From an uncultured Bacteroidales bacterium (GTDB lineage: Bacteria > Bacteroidota > Bacteroidia > Bacteroidales > F082): DNA of 64,000 bases. The DNA is taken from assembly GCA_947303335.1 (NCBI GenBank), contig CAMYYB010000001.1, positions 1-64,000 on the forward strand. Direction: 5' to 3'. Positions 33,290 to 42,387 of this stretch are shown here, one piece after another. Positions within the stretch are counted from its first letter, which is position 1. Every line of letters begins with the position of its first letter. The notes beneath the pieces were generated by a model. It was not told the DNA's origin. It ran no database searches and was given only the letters and a program-made list of their open reading frames with translations. A program made the translations under genes and the position numbers.

Positions 33290-34321
33290 TTAAGCCAGTT
33301 CAAACTGTTCAAGGAAACGGAGGTCGTTCTCAAAGAAGAGACGCAGGTCGTTGATGCCATATTTCAGCATGGCGATGCGCTCGACACCCATACCGAAGGC
33401 AAAGCCTGTGTATTTCTCAGGGTCAATGCCGCTGGCAATAAGGATGTTGGGGTCGCACATGCCGCAGCCCAGAATCTCAACCCAGCCAGTGTGCTTGCAA
33501 ATGTTGCAGCCCTTGCCGCCACAGATGTTGCATGAGATGTCCATCTCAGCTGAGGTCTCGGTGAAGGGGAAGTAAGAAGGACGGAAACGCACCTTGGTGC
33601 CTTCGCCGAAGAACTCCTGCACAAAGTGATACAGCGTCTGTTTCAGGTCGGCAAAGGAGACATTCTCATCGATATATAGACCTTCAATCTGATGGAAGAT
33701 GCAGTGGGCGCGGGCCGAGATAGCCTCGTTGCGGAACACGCGGCCTGGGGCGATGATGCGGATGGGCGGCTGTTGCTTCTCCATAGCACGTACCTGGACG
33801 CTGGAGGTGTGGGTACGCAGCAGGATGTCGGTGGGCTTGTTCTCGTTGGGGTCTTTCTGGATGAAGAAGGTGTCCTGCATATCGCGTGCTGGATGGTCGA
33901 GGGCGAAGTTAAGGGCAGTGAACACGTGGTAGTCGTCCTCAATCTCAGGACCCTCAGCGATGGTGAAGCCGAGATGCTCGAAAATCTCGTTGATGTCGCG
34001 GCGGACAATCGACAAGGGGTGCCGGGCACCACGCATCTCATTGGCAGGCATGCTCATGTCGAAGCCGGCATCGTTGCTGTGCTGGCTCTCAAACTTCTGT
34101 AGTTGTTCCTCCACTTTTTCCTGCACCGTGTTTTTCAGTTCATTGAGGCGCATTCCCATCTCCTTGCGCAGGTCAGGGGCTACGGTCTTGAAGTCGGCAA
34201 ACAGGGCGGGGATGATGCCTTTCTTGCTCAGGTAAGTGATGCGGAAGTTCTCCAAGGCGTCTTTGCTGTCGGCCTGGAAGTCGCGCACCTGGGTCAGTAT
34301 GTCTTCAATTCTTTCTTTCAT
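33290..34321 (-). CDS. pheS: Phenylalanyl-tRNA synthetase alpha subunit
   Basis: 343 aa. PheS forms the alpha2-beta2 enzyme charging tRNA-Phe. The N-terminal coiled coil (FRITYLSKKGIIPALF) and class II motifs are seen: HPLSIVRRDINEIF, FRNEAISARAHCIFHQIEGL, and the C-terminal GMGVERIAMLKYGINDLR. A four-cysteine insertion (CNICGGKGCNICKHTGW) occurs as in many bacterial PheS. Length is normal. pheT is not in the window. Confidence 0.97.
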   Translation of the reverse strand: MKERIEDILTQVRDFQADSKDALENFRITYLSKKGIIPALFADFKTVAPDLRKEMGMRLNELKNTVQEKVEEQLQKFESQHSNDAGFDMSMPANEMRGARHPLSIVRRDINEIFEHLGFTIAEGPEIEDDYHVFTALNFALDHPARDMQDTFFIQKDPNENKPTDILLRTHTSSVQVRAMEKQQPPIRIIAPGRVFRNEAISARAHCIFHQIEGLYIDENVSFADLKQTLYHFVQEFFGEGTKVRFRPSYFPFTETSAEMDISCNICGGKGCNICKHTGWVEILGCGMCDPNILIASGIDPEKYTGFAFGMGVERIAMLKYGINDLRLFFENDLRFLEQFELA

Positions 34322-34333
34322 GGGATTTGACGA

Positions 34334-35047
34334 TTATTGACAGCAGCTCTTTTTGCCGTTTTTATTCTCGCAATTTTTGTCGCAGGCTTTCTCTGTGCCT
34401 TTGTCGACGGTAACAGAAATGATGGTGACAGGCTCAACAGGGACATCCATATTGCCGGTCTTTACGTTGGCAATCTTGTCGACTACCTCAAGACCCTCGA
34501 TTACTTCACCGAAGATAGTATATTCACCATCCAAATGGGGTGAGCCGCCTATGGTTTGGTAAGCCTGACGTTGGCGGGCTGAGAACACCTTGCCCGTGCG
34601 GTTCTCATACATATTGAGCCAGTTTTCGTCGAATTTCTTGCCTTGCACGATGTAGAACTGCGAGCCGCTGGAGGCTTTCTTGGGGTTCACCTGGTCACCC
34701 TGACGGGCAGCGGCGAGGGCACCTTTCACATGGAAGTGGTTGCTCTTGATTTCAGCAGGGATAGTGTAGCCTGGGTCGAGGCGACCGTCGGCATTCTGTC
34801 CGCCTTGAATCATGAATTCCTTGATGACACGGTGGAAAGGCGAGCCGTTGTACCAGCCTTCTTTCACCAGCTTGAGGAAGTTGTCGCGATGGAGCGGGGT
34901 GTCGTTATAGAGCTTGGCTTTGATGGTGCCCATGCTCGTGTTGATGACGACGACGGTTTCTTTTTCGGTTGTGCTTGTTGCGTTTTTCTGTTGTGCCGTG
35001 CAGGTCAGTCCTGCGAAGATAAGAGCGGCTAATAACAATTTTTTCAT
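34334..35047 (-). CDS. Cyclophilin-type peptidyl-prolyl isomerase, exported
   Basis: 237 aa. A signal peptide with a lipobox-like end (LIFAGLTC, Cys 16) suggests a periplasmic lipoprotein. Cyclophilin motifs: SPFHRVIKEFMIQGGQNADG, ASSGSQFYIV and FGEVIEGLEVVDKI. It speeds folding of exported proteins. The C-terminal tail is cysteine and lysine rich (CDKNCENKNGKKSCCQ), an unusual feature for the family. It lies 12 bp before pheS. Confidence 0.92.
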   Translation of the reverse strand: MKKLLLAALIFAGLTCTAQQKNATSTTEKETVVVINTSMGTIKAKLYNDTPLHRDNFLKLVKEGWYNGSPFHRVIKEFMIQGGQNADGRLDPGYTIPAEIKSNHFHVKGALAAARQGDQVNPKKASSGSQFYIVQGKKFDENWLNMYENRTGKVFSARQRQAYQTIGGSPHLDGEYTIFGEVIEGLEVVDKIANVKTGNMDVPVEPVTIISVTVDKGTEKACDKNCENKNGKKSCCQ

Positions 35048-35070
35048 ATTTCTGTAGATTTTAAAATTTC

Positions 35071-36417
35071 TTATTCTTCCACGATTGAATAGGTGATTTC
35101 AAGTCTCAAAGGTTCGGTTTCGGTTTCGGGGCCGTTGACGACAAGGCGATGGGCGGTATAGCCGCCACCGGTGATACCGAGACTTAGGCCGTAGTTGTCT
35201 TCTTTGCCTAAGAGCAACTCTTGGATGTATTTCGAGATGCGGAATTGGGCGCAGTGGTTGGTGAGGCTGTAGCTTCCGCCAAAGTAAGCGGTACCTTCCT
35301 GGTAGTCAGGGAGGATTGAAGTGGAGCCGGAGGCATTGAATTTCACTAAGCTCAGGGTGCTGGGTTCGGTGAAACAGGTAGTGTCTACATCGGCACCGGT
35401 GATGATGAGTTTGGCTTCGTTGATGACGATGTGGCAGCCTTCGCTGAGGGTGTCGGTCCAATGGGCGAGGGAAGGGAAGGTGATTTTGGTCTTCACGCCG
35501 CCCATGGTCTGTAAGTAAAGCTTCTGTTGACCTAAGGCGGTGTCACCTTCCAGCAACTGGCTGACGAAGTCGGGTGTACCTTGCGTGTAGTCGTGTGTGA
35601 TTTGGTTAAAATAGGTGTCGGCTGAGGAAATGTAATAGTCGTAACGTAGCGGTTTCTCAGGGGTGGCTGCGTTGTGGTAATAGAGTTGCAACACGGTGTA
35701 GGTGTTGTTGGTGAGGTTCAGGTAGCTGACACTACCGTTGCCTGCTGAAGGGTCGCACTTCAGACAGAGGCCGTGGAATTGGCGTTTGAAGAGTGTGGGT
35801 TCCTTATAGGCTGTGCTGTCGAGTCCGATCAACATTTCGCCCAAATTGTTGCTTAATGGGATACGGATGATGGGTTGAGCTACGGTGTCGGTGCCCACGA
35901 TGTTTGTTTTGGTACGGGGGCGGGGTTGGAACTGGTAGCCATTGGCATAGTCTTCGTTTTCGAGGGCTACTTCTGTGTAATTGTAATAGCTGGTATCGGC
36001 GTTGAGGGTGTCGGCCAGCATGTATACGTGGACATTCTGCCAGGTAGTAGTGTCGCCGTAATACCCAGTAATGTAGAGCTGTAGTACTATTGAGTCGACC
36101 ACTGGATTTTCACCAAAGCGCTGACCGGCTGAAGAAAAGCGCAACTGCGAACAGAACCCCGCTTGGGTAAGCCCGAAGATAGGGTCGTTCATGCTGCCTA
36201 ACAGTCCGCTGCTGACGTTCTTGGTGCCGATAGAGTCCAAATAAGAATGGCACATCAACTCAACTTGGTTGGTGTGGTAAGTGCCGATATAGTCGCTGTC
36301 CGATATCAAGCCGTTGCCGATGGTTTCGGGCGACTTCTTGCAGGCAGCGAAAGCCAAAGCCAACGCGCCTATCATTAACACGGTTCGGACAGAAACGGTC
36401 GAATGAAGAGTTTTCAT
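35071..36417 (-). CDS. DUF4270 family lipoprotein
   Basis: 448 aa with a lipoprotein signal (ALALAFAACKK). The DUF4270 start pattern is seen (GNGLISDSDYIGTYHTNQV) along with the NDPIFGLTQAGFCSQLRFS segment. DUF4270 proteins are Bacteroidota outer-membrane lipoproteins of unknown function, usually encoded next to the GT5-like gene as here. Probably in the operon 37259 to 32324. Confidence 0.88.
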   Translation of the reverse strand: MKTLHSTVSVRTVLMIGALALAFAACKKSPETIGNGLISDSDYIGTYHTNQVELMCHSYLDSIGTKNVSSGLLGSMNDPIFGLTQAGFCSQLRFSSAGQRFGENPVVDSIVLQLYITGYYGDTTTWQNVHVYMLADTLNADTSYYNYTEVALENEDYANGYQFQPRPRTKTNIVGTDTVAQPIIRIPLSNNLGEMLIGLDSTAYKEPTLFKRQFHGLCLKCDPSAGNGSVSYLNLTNNTYTVLQLYYHNAATPEKPLRYDYYISSADTYFNQITHDYTQGTPDFVSQLLEGDTALGQQKLYLQTMGGVKTKITFPSLAHWTDTLSEGCHIVINEAKLIITGADVDTTCFTEPSTLSLVKFNASGSTSILPDYQEGTAYFGGSYSLTNHCAQFRISKYIQELLLGKEDNYGLSLGITGGGYTAHRLVVNGPETETEPLRLEITYSIVEE

Positions 36418-36440
36418 CGTATGGAAAATAAAGTGTTGTC

Positions 36441-37259
36441 TTATTGTTGCGAGGGTAGGAATCTTTCGTAAAACTCGTTGTAGGCCTTGCCATATTCCTC
36501 TGGGCCTTGGTAGGGGAGTATGGGTTTCTTGCAGGTCTTCAGGTAAGCCGCAATCTCGGGGTGGATGTGTTCGCTGCCGATAACGATACCGTCTGAATAG
36601 TCAATGGCAGCTTTGGTGAGTACAAGGTAATCAGTCTCCTTAAAGTTCTTGAGGTCTTTGGCACCGACGCCCGGCACTTTCAGTTTCTTTTCAAATCCCG
36701 GACGGAACTGTTCGTCGAAGGCATCGTCGTAAATGGAGTAAATAATTTTAGAGTCGCTAAACAAGGGGTTGTCTTTCATCGAGGTGGCGCGTTTCAGGTA
36801 GAGCGGCATCAAGGCTGAGAGCCAGCCGTTGCAATGGATGATGTCGGGCGACCAGTTGAGTTTCTTTACCGTCTCAATCACGCCGCGTGAAAAGAACACA
36901 CAGCGATAGTCGTTGTCCTCGCAGAAAACTCCGTTGTCATCGCGAATCAGGTATTTCTTTTTTGTGAAGAAATCCTCGTTGTCGATGAAATAGATTTGCA
37001 TCCTTGCTTTCTGGATGGAGGCCACCTTGATAATCAGTGGGTGGTCGGTATCATTGATGATGAGGTTCATACCCGAAAGGCGTATCACTTCATGCAGTTG
37101 GTTGCGACGCTCGTTGATGGTGCCATAGCGGGGCATGAAGATGCGTACCTCTTTGCCGCTCTCTTGTGTAGCTTGGGGCAGGTGACGGCCTATGAGGCTC
37201 ATCGGTGTTTCAGGCAGATAAGGGGTGATTTCTTGATGGACGAAAAGTACTCTTGTCAT
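36441..37259 (-). CDS. Glycogen/starch synthase catalytic-domain-like protein (GT5 N-terminal half)
   Basis: 272 aa from ATG 37259 (MTRVLFVHQEITPYLPET), chosen over the upstream ATG because the promoter lies between them. It corresponds to the N-terminal Rossmann half of glycogen synthase: EITPY start, VRIFMPRYGTINERRNQLHE, and WSPDIIHCNGWLSAL. The C-terminal ADP-glucose-binding half is absent, as in the short Bacteroidota paralogue next to DUF4270 genes, so catalysis is doubtful. First gene of the operon. Confidence 0.88.
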   Translation of the reverse strand: MTRVLFVHQEITPYLPETPMSLIGRHLPQATQESGKEVRIFMPRYGTINERRNQLHEVIRLSGMNLIINDTDHPLIIKVASIQKARMQIYFIDNEDFFTKKKYLIRDDNGVFCEDNDYRCVFFSRGVIETVKKLNWSPDIIHCNGWLSALMPLYLKRATSMKDNPLFSDSKIIYSIYDDAFDEQFRPGFEKKLKVPGVGAKDLKNFKETDYLVLTKAAIDYSDGIVIGSEHIHPEIAAYLKTCKKPILPYQGPEEYGKAYNEFYERFLPSQQ

Positions 37260-37295
37260 GTCGTATGCTCTTTCTATTCTTCTATTTGGAAACTG

Positions 37296-37303
37296 CAAAG
37301 TTA
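37296..37303 (-). promoter_or_regulatory. -7 box for the GT5-DUF4270-PPIase-pheS-ROK operon
   Basis: TAACTTTG on the minus strand, 36 bp upstream of the ATG at 37259. Confidence 0.6.
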
Positions 37304-37366
37304 CGGAAAAATTATGAAAACAGGGTCAAAAAAAATACATTTTGTTGATTTTAGCGGTTTTATCTC

Positions 37367-37374
37367 TATCTTTG
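37367..37374 (+). promoter_or_regulatory. Promoter of meaB
   Basis: TATCTTTG with TTG at 37345-37347, 19 bp upstream. It diverges from the operon promoter on the other strand. Confidence 0.7.
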
Positions 37375-37396
37375 CCGACTCAAACCACAGCTTGCT

Positions 37397-38512
37397 ATGG
37401 AATACGAACACTTTGAAAATCAGGAACACGAGTGGGAATCGAACCTCAAGGTCACCGAAGGTGTGGATGGTCCCATCCAGGTCAATCCCAACGCTTTGGA
37501 GCGTATGAAACGGAACCAACAGCAGCTTATGCCGTTGGACTATTACGTCGAGGGCATCCTCAAAGGTGATCGAGTGGCGTTGAGTAAGGCCATTACCTTG
37601 GTGGAAAGTGCTTTGCCTAAGCATCAGGATCTGGCTCAGCAGATTATAGCGGCCTGTTTGCCCCATGCAGGGAAAGCCCTTCGGTTGGGCATTACGGGTG
37701 TTCCGGGTGCGGGCAAAAGTACCTTTATCGAGGCACTTGGCGTGCATCTTTGCGACAAAGGGCAGAAACTGGCGGTGCTGGCCATCGACCCTTCCAGCCA
37801 GCGTTCAAAAGGGAGTATCTTGGGCGATAAGACTCGTATGGAGAGCCTCTCGGTACATCCTAACGCCTACATCCGTCCCTCGGCTTCGGCAGGTACTTTG
37901 GGTGGTGTGGCACGCAAGACCCGTGAGACCATCATCCTTTGTGAAGCGGCGGGTTATGATACTATCTTTGTAGAGACTGTAGGCGTGGGACAGTCGGAAG
38001 TGGCTGTGCATTCTATGGTCGACTTTTTCCTTTTGATATTAATCAGTGGTGCCGGCGATGAGCTGCAAGGTATCAAACGCGGCATCATGGAGATGGCTGA
38101 TGGCATCGCGGTGAACAAGGCCGATGGCGACAACGTGATGCGAGCCAATCGCGCCGCTGCCGAATGCCGCAACGCGCTGCACCTGTTCCCCCTGCCTGAG
38201 TCGGGACAAGAGACTAAGGTGATGACCTGCTCGGCACAGACAGGATTCAATATTGACGAAGTGTGGCAAATGGTCGCCGACCACGTGCAAGCTATCCGCG
38301 ACAATGGCTATCTTCAAAGGAAGCGTGCCCAGCAGGACGTGCAGATGATGTACGACTCGATGGACAGCGCCTTGAAGAGTGACTTCTATCAAAACCAACT
38401 GGTGGCTGACCTCCTTCCCTTGGTCGAAAGTGATGTTCGTAGCCAAAGGCTGAGTGCATACATCGGCGCGCAGAAGCTGTTGGACGCTTATTTCAATATG
38501 TTGAAGAAATAG
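37397..38512 (+). CDS. meaB: Methylmalonyl-CoA mutase-associated GTPase MeaB
   Basis: 371 aa. MeaB (ArgK/LAO family) is a G3E GTPase that loads and protects the B12 cofactor of methylmalonyl-CoA mutase. G1 is GITGVPGAGKSTF (about residue 99), then VLAIDPSSQRSKGSILGDKT, FVETVGVGQSE, and the G4-like NKADGDN. Length is normal. The mutase genes are not in the window. It supports a propionate/succinate-type fermentation in the host (inference). Confidence 0.95.
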   Translation: MEYEHFENQEHEWESNLKVTEGVDGPIQVNPNALERMKRNQQQLMPLDYYVEGILKGDRVALSKAITLVESALPKHQDLAQQIIAACLPHAGKALRLGITGVPGAGKSTFIEALGVHLCDKGQKLAVLAIDPSSQRSKGSILGDKTRMESLSVHPNAYIRPSASAGTLGGVARKTRETIILCEAAGYDTIFVETVGVGQSEVAVHSMVDFFLLILISGAGDELQGIKRGIMEMADGIAVNKADGDNVMRANRAAAECRNALHLFPLPESGQETKVMTCSAQTGFNIDEVWQMVADHVQAIRDNGYLQRKRAQQDVQMMYDSMDSALKSDFYQNQLVADLLPLVESDVRSQRLSAYIGAQKLLDAYFNMLKK

Positions 38513-38553
38513 AAAATATTTGTCATAGATTTGATTTTAATAACTGTTAGGGG

Positions 38554-39951
38554 ATGAAACGAATTTGCTTATGGATGTTTGCAGCCATCTTTTTCTGCTG
38601 TACGCTTGAGACTCGGGCACAAGATGAAGGAGTCAACCTGTATTTTAATGCCAGTGAGATGCCAGATTTGATTAAATGCCTGCCTGCACCGCCGGATACC
38701 ATCGGGACGGACTTTGCCAATGATATCATGCGTTATATGTGGGGCAAGACGCAACGCAACGACTTGGAACGTGCTGCCCTTGTGTTTCGTGATGCTGTTT
38801 GGAACTACGACTCACTCTTTGCAGTGTTCAGCGTTCCTTTCGGTCTTGAAATCTCCAAGGAAGGTACACCTGATATTTACAAATTATTAATCAACAGCTT
38901 ATCGACCATCGACCAGACACGCGTCAAGCCGAAAGCCTTCTACCATCGCAAACGTCCGTTTGAACGGTTTCACGAGCATATGCTCACGAGATTTGAAGAG
39001 GCTGAATTGTCGGGCGAGGGCTCCTATCCCTCTGGACACAGTCAACGTGGCTATGGTATCGCCTTGCTGCTTTCCGAGATTAATCCCGATAACGCCGACA
39101 CTATTATGGCGCGAGGTTATATGTATGGTGAAAGCCGTGTGATTGCAGGTGCACATTGGCAGAGTGATGTCGATGCCAGCCGACTTTGCGCAGCCATAGG
39201 ATTGAGCCGTCTTCACACCAGCCCCGTTTTCCTCGCACAGCTCGAAAAAGCCCGTGCAGAGTTCCAAAGACTGACAGGCAAGATGTTGCCTACCGACGAT
39301 GCCAGCCAGTTTGTCAATCTAGCTGAAGCCATTCCCGATGTCATACTGGAAATCCGTTATTACAGCACCTATAATTTCGTTGGAACTCGTGTAGACGGTT
39401 ATGAGGAACCCGTTGCACTGCTCACCAAGCAGGCTGCCGATAGTCTTCGTGCTGTAAGCGAAGATTTGAAAAAACAAGGCTATCGTCTGAAGATTTTCGA
39501 TGCCTATCGTCCGCAGTGTGCTGTCAATCATTTTGTGCGTTGGGCCGCCAATGTTAACGACACGCTCATGAAGCCTTATTTTTATCCCAAAGTGCCGAGA
39601 AACAAACTCTTCGAGTTAGGCTACATTGCCAGAAAAAGCGGTCACTCACGCGGGTCAACCGTCGATTTGACCCTTTTTGATATGGCTACGGAGAAGGAAG
39701 TCGATATGGGCGGCACCTTCGATTGGTTTGGTGAGGAAAGTCACCCCGATTTTGGAGGCAATCCCACGACTGGGAAGTACAGGAAAAACGACCGTATCAC
39801 GGCTGAGCAGTTCCACAACCGCATGATTCTGCGCAATGCAATGCTGCGTCACGGCTTCAAGCCTATTCCTGCGGAATGGTGGCACTTCACCTTGAAGAAC
39901 GAGCCGTTCCCCGATACCTATTTCACCTTCCCGGTTAAGAAATTACAGTAA
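38554..39951 (+). CDS. Exported PAP2 acid phosphatase fused to VanX-like D-Ala-D-Ala dipeptidase
   Basis: 465 aa with a Sec signal peptide (to about residue 22). Residues 50-225 are a class A acid phosphatase/PAP2 domain: KX6RP in KAFYHRKRP, YPSGHSQRG, and SRX5HX3D in ESRVIAGAHWQSD. Residues 245-465 are a D-alanyl-D-alanine dipeptidase of the VanX/DdpX type: SGHSRGSTVDLTL, FGEESHPDF and AEWWHF supply the zinc ligands and catalytic Glu. The fusion joins a lipid- or sugar-phosphate phosphatase to a muropeptide peptidase in the periplasm, suggesting cell-wall recycling. Both active sites look intact. Confidence 0.9.
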   Translation: MKRICLWMFAAIFFCCTLETRAQDEGVNLYFNASEMPDLIKCLPAPPDTIGTDFANDIMRYMWGKTQRNDLERAALVFRDAVWNYDSLFAVFSVPFGLEISKEGTPDIYKLLINSLSTIDQTRVKPKAFYHRKRPFERFHEHMLTRFEEAELSGEGSYPSGHSQRGYGIALLLSEINPDNADTIMARGYMYGESRVIAGAHWQSDVDASRLCAAIGLSRLHTSPVFLAQLEKARAEFQRLTGKMLPTDDASQFVNLAEAIPDVILEIRYYSTYNFVGTRVDGYEEPVALLTKQAADSLRAVSEDLKKQGYRLKIFDAYRPQCAVNHFVRWAANVNDTLMKPYFYPKVPRNKLFELGYIARKSGHSRGSTVDLTLFDMATEKEVDMGGTFDWFGEESHPDFGGNPTTGKYRKNDRITAEQFHNRMILRNAMLRHGFKPIPAEWWHFTLKNEPFPDTYFTFPVKKLQ

Positions 39952-39975
39952 GGATAGGAAGTAAACGCGTACACA

Positions 39976-40164
39976 TCACGGTTTTAACTCATCCAGATTT
40001 CGATATACTTCCTCCCGCACGTGCTGTTCGGCTTCGGTAAAGGGCCCTTGGCCCATCTTCTCGAGCACAAGCTCGTATGCTTTTACCAAATTAGGGCCTT
40101 CTTCGCCGTTGGCTTCCATCTCTTTGGCGTCATTGAAAGCAATCATCCAGTCTTTTAGTGCCAT
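39976..40164 (-). CDS. Small conserved hypothetical protein
   Basis: 62 aa, acidic and helical (MALKDWMIAFNDAKEMEANG...). No motif of known function. It has its own promoter on the minus strand and is convergent with the PAP2-VanX gene. Codon usage matches the neighbours, and the reading frame is bounded by a good -7 box, so I regard it as real. Confidence 0.6.
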   Translation of the reverse strand: MALKDWMIAFNDAKEMEANGEEGPNLVKAYELVLEKMGQGPFTEAEQHVREEVYRNLDELKP

Positions 40165-40195
40165 ATTTGTCGCTTTTTGTGGTTGAAATTTGATG

Positions 40196-40203
40196 CAAAA
40201 GTA
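40196..40203 (-). promoter_or_regulatory. -7 box for small gene 39976
   Basis: TACTTTTG on the minus strand, 31 bp upstream of the ATG at 40164. Confidence 0.55.
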
Positions 40204-40234
40204 AAAAAAATTGTTGGTCGATAATATTAATTAC

Positions 40235-40242
40235 TACTTTTG
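40235..40242 (+). promoter_or_regulatory. Promoter of glmS
   Basis: TACTTTTG with TTG at 40214-40216. The leader is only about 25 nt, so a glmS ribozyme is not present. Confidence 0.65.
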
Positions 40243-40266
40243 CAATTTTTAATAAAACATAATACC

Positions 40267-42111
40267 ATGTGTGGAATAGTAGCTTACATTGGCCCACAGG
40301 ATGCCTATCCCATTCTCATTGAGGGGTTGAAACGCCTGGAATATCGCGGTTACGACAGTGCCGGAGTAGCCCTGTTGAATGAAAAAGATGAGTTGAATGT
40401 CTATAAGTCGAAAGGCAAGGTCTCTGATTTGGAGGCTTTTGCGTCAACGAAGGACATCAGCGGACATATCGGAATCGCTCATACTCGTTGGGCCACCCAC
40501 GGTGAGCCAAACACTGTGAACGCCCATCCGCACCGTTCGCAATCGGGCAACATCGCCCTCATCCACAACGGCATCATCGAAAACTACATGAGTCTGCGCA
40601 AGGAGTTGGAGAAACGCGGCTTTACTTTCCAGTCGTCAACCGACACCGAGGTGTTGACTAACCTCATCGAGGATGTGCAGCAAAGCGAACACGTCGACCT
40701 CTTCGAGGCGGTCCGTATCGCCTTGAATCATGTGGTTGGTGCTTACGCTATCGTCATTTTGGAAAAGGGTCACCCCGACCAGCTGATTGCCGCCCGTAAG
40801 GGTAGCCCGATGGTGATTGGTATTGGCGACGGTGAGTATTTTATCGCTTCCGATGCTACGCCTATCGTGGGTCGCACCCAGAAGGTGGTTTATCTTGAAG
40901 ATGAACAGGTGGTTCGCATTAAGCTGAATGAGGAAATGCACATCAAGACCATTCAGGATGTGGAGGCTATTCCCTACGTACAGGAGCTGAAGATGAACCT
41001 CGACAGCATTGAAAAGGCCGGCTTTGACCACTTCATGATGAAGGAAATCTATGAGCAGCCCACCATTGTGCGCGACACCATGCGTGGCCGTTTGCATCCC
41101 GAAGCCAATACGGTCCGTTTGGGCGGCATCGTCAATTATGAGAAACAGTTGCTCTATGCCGATAATATTGTATTCGTAGCCTGCGGTACCTCATGGCACG
41201 CAAGTTTAGTGGGTAGTTACCTGATTGAGAATCTGGCCAAGATTCCCGTCAAGGTGGAGTATGCTTCCGAGTTCCGCTACCGCAATCCTGTTATTACGCC
41301 TCACGATGTAGTGATTGCCGTTTCACAGTCGGGTGAGACTGCCGACACGCTGGCTGCCATCCAGTTGGCCAAAGAAAAGGGTGCTGTGGTGCTGGGTATC
41401 TGTAACGTCATTGGTTCCTCCATTTCGAGAGTTACCGATGCGGGTATCTATACCCATGCGGGTCCTGAAATCGGTGTGGCTTCCACCAAAGCCTTTACCT
41501 CGCAAGTAACGGTGATGGTGATGCTGGCCTTGCGTCTCGCCGAGCTGAAAGGCTCACTGAAGGACGAGGAACGCGCCGCCTTTATTCAGGAACTGGACCG
41601 TATCCCCGAAAAGATGCAGTGGACTCTCGACCACAGCGGTCATGTGAAGGACATCGCTGCCAAGTACAAGGATGTGCGCAACATGTTGTATCTCGGCCGT
41701 TTGCAGAACTATCCCGTTGCCCTTGAAGGTGCCTTGAAGCTGAAGGAAATCTCCTACATTCACGCTGAAGGCTATCCCGCTGCTGAAATGAAACACGGCC
41801 CCATCGCCTTGATTGACAAGGATATGCCTGTAGTCTTCATCGCCACCAACCACAGCACTTACGAGAAAGTCATCAGCAACATCCAGGAGGTGAAAGCCCG
41901 CGACGGCAAAATCATCGCCATCATCAGTGAGAAGGACGTGATTGCCCGCAAGATGGCCGACTACGTCATCGAAATCCCTGAGACTGAGTGCCTTTACTCG
42001 CCGCTGTTGGCCACTATCCCGCTGCAAATCCTGGCTTATCACATCGCCGTGATGCGCGGCTGCAATGTTGACCAACCGCGTAATTTGGCTAAGTCGGTTA
42101 CGGTAGAATAA
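40267..42111 (+). CDS. glmS: Glutamine-fructose-6-phosphate aminotransferase (isomerizing)
   Basis: 614 aa from ATG 40267 (MCGIVAYIG); Cys2 becomes the N-terminal nucleophile, which fixes the start. The enzyme makes glucosamine-6-phosphate for peptidoglycan and LPS. The glutaminase domain (1-240) has LEYRGYDSAG and HTRWATHGEP; two SIS domains follow (ACGTSWHA, AVSQSGETADTLA, and the end QPRNLAKSVTVE). Length is normal. Monocistronic, with a terminator at 42137. Confidence 0.97.
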   Translation: MCGIVAYIGPQDAYPILIEGLKRLEYRGYDSAGVALLNEKDELNVYKSKGKVSDLEAFASTKDISGHIGIAHTRWATHGEPNTVNAHPHRSQSGNIALIHNGIIENYMSLRKELEKRGFTFQSSTDTEVLTNLIEDVQQSEHVDLFEAVRIALNHVVGAYAIVILEKGHPDQLIAARKGSPMVIGIGDGEYFIASDATPIVGRTQKVVYLEDEQVVRIKLNEEMHIKTIQDVEAIPYVQELKMNLDSIEKAGFDHFMMKEIYEQPTIVRDTMRGRLHPEANTVRLGGIVNYEKQLLYADNIVFVACGTSWHASLVGSYLIENLAKIPVKVEYASEFRYRNPVITPHDVVIAVSQSGETADTLAAIQLAKEKGAVVLGICNVIGSSISRVTDAGIYTHAGPEIGVASTKAFTSQVTVMVMLALRLAELKGSLKDEERAAFIQELDRIPEKMQWTLDHSGHVKDIAAKYKDVRNMLYLGRLQNYPVALEGALKLKEISYIHAEGYPAAEMKHGPIALIDKDMPVVFIATNHSTYEKVISNIQEVKARDGKIIAIISEKDVIARKMADYVIEIPETECLYSPLLATIPLQILAYHIAVMRGCNVDQPRNLAKSVTVE

Positions 42112-42136
42112 GCCTTCCCTTATTTTCACAACCCAT

Positions 42137-42182
42137 TTTGTCGGAAAGTCGGTTTTTACACCAGCTTTCCGACAAATTTTTA
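42137..42182 (+). terminator. glmS terminator
   Basis: A 12-bp stem (TTTGTCGGAAAG around 42137-42148 with 42165-42176) is followed by a T-run. Confidence 0.85.
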
Positions 42183-42245
42183 TAATCAAATTTTCGTAAA
42201 CTCGATTATTTTGGGGAGAAAACGGCGTAGGAAATAAAATACCTT

Positions 42246-42330
42246 GTCCAAATCGTGTAAATTTTGTGAGATTTGGCTGTACAATATCGGATAGTTCGTC
42301 CAAATCGTGTAAATTTTGTGAGATTTGGCT
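42246..42330 (+). repeat. Two 33-bp direct repeats before ATPase_2 gene 2
   Basis: Identical copies at 42246-42278 and 42298-42330, 52 bp apart. Each contains a 7-bp inverted repeat (CCAAATC/GATTTGG). They end 21 bp upstream of the -7 box, so they could be operator sites or recombination relics. Confidence 0.9.
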
Positions 42331-42351
42331 ATAGTATTTCGCGAATAGTCG

Positions 42352-42359
42352 TATCTTTG
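42352..42359 (+). promoter_or_regulatory. -7 box for ATPase_2 gene 2
   Basis: TATCTTTG, 28 bp upstream of the ATG at 42388. Confidence 0.55.
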
Positions 42360-42387
42360 CAGCCGAAATCCTAAGTTACAAACCTAC

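Noticed and set aside
40243..40266. glmS ribozyme upstream of glmS
   Set aside because: The leader between the promoter and ATG is only about 25 nt, far too short for the ribozyme.
42246..42330. CRISPR array
   Set aside because: Only two repeats with one 19-bp spacer, and no cas genes nearby.
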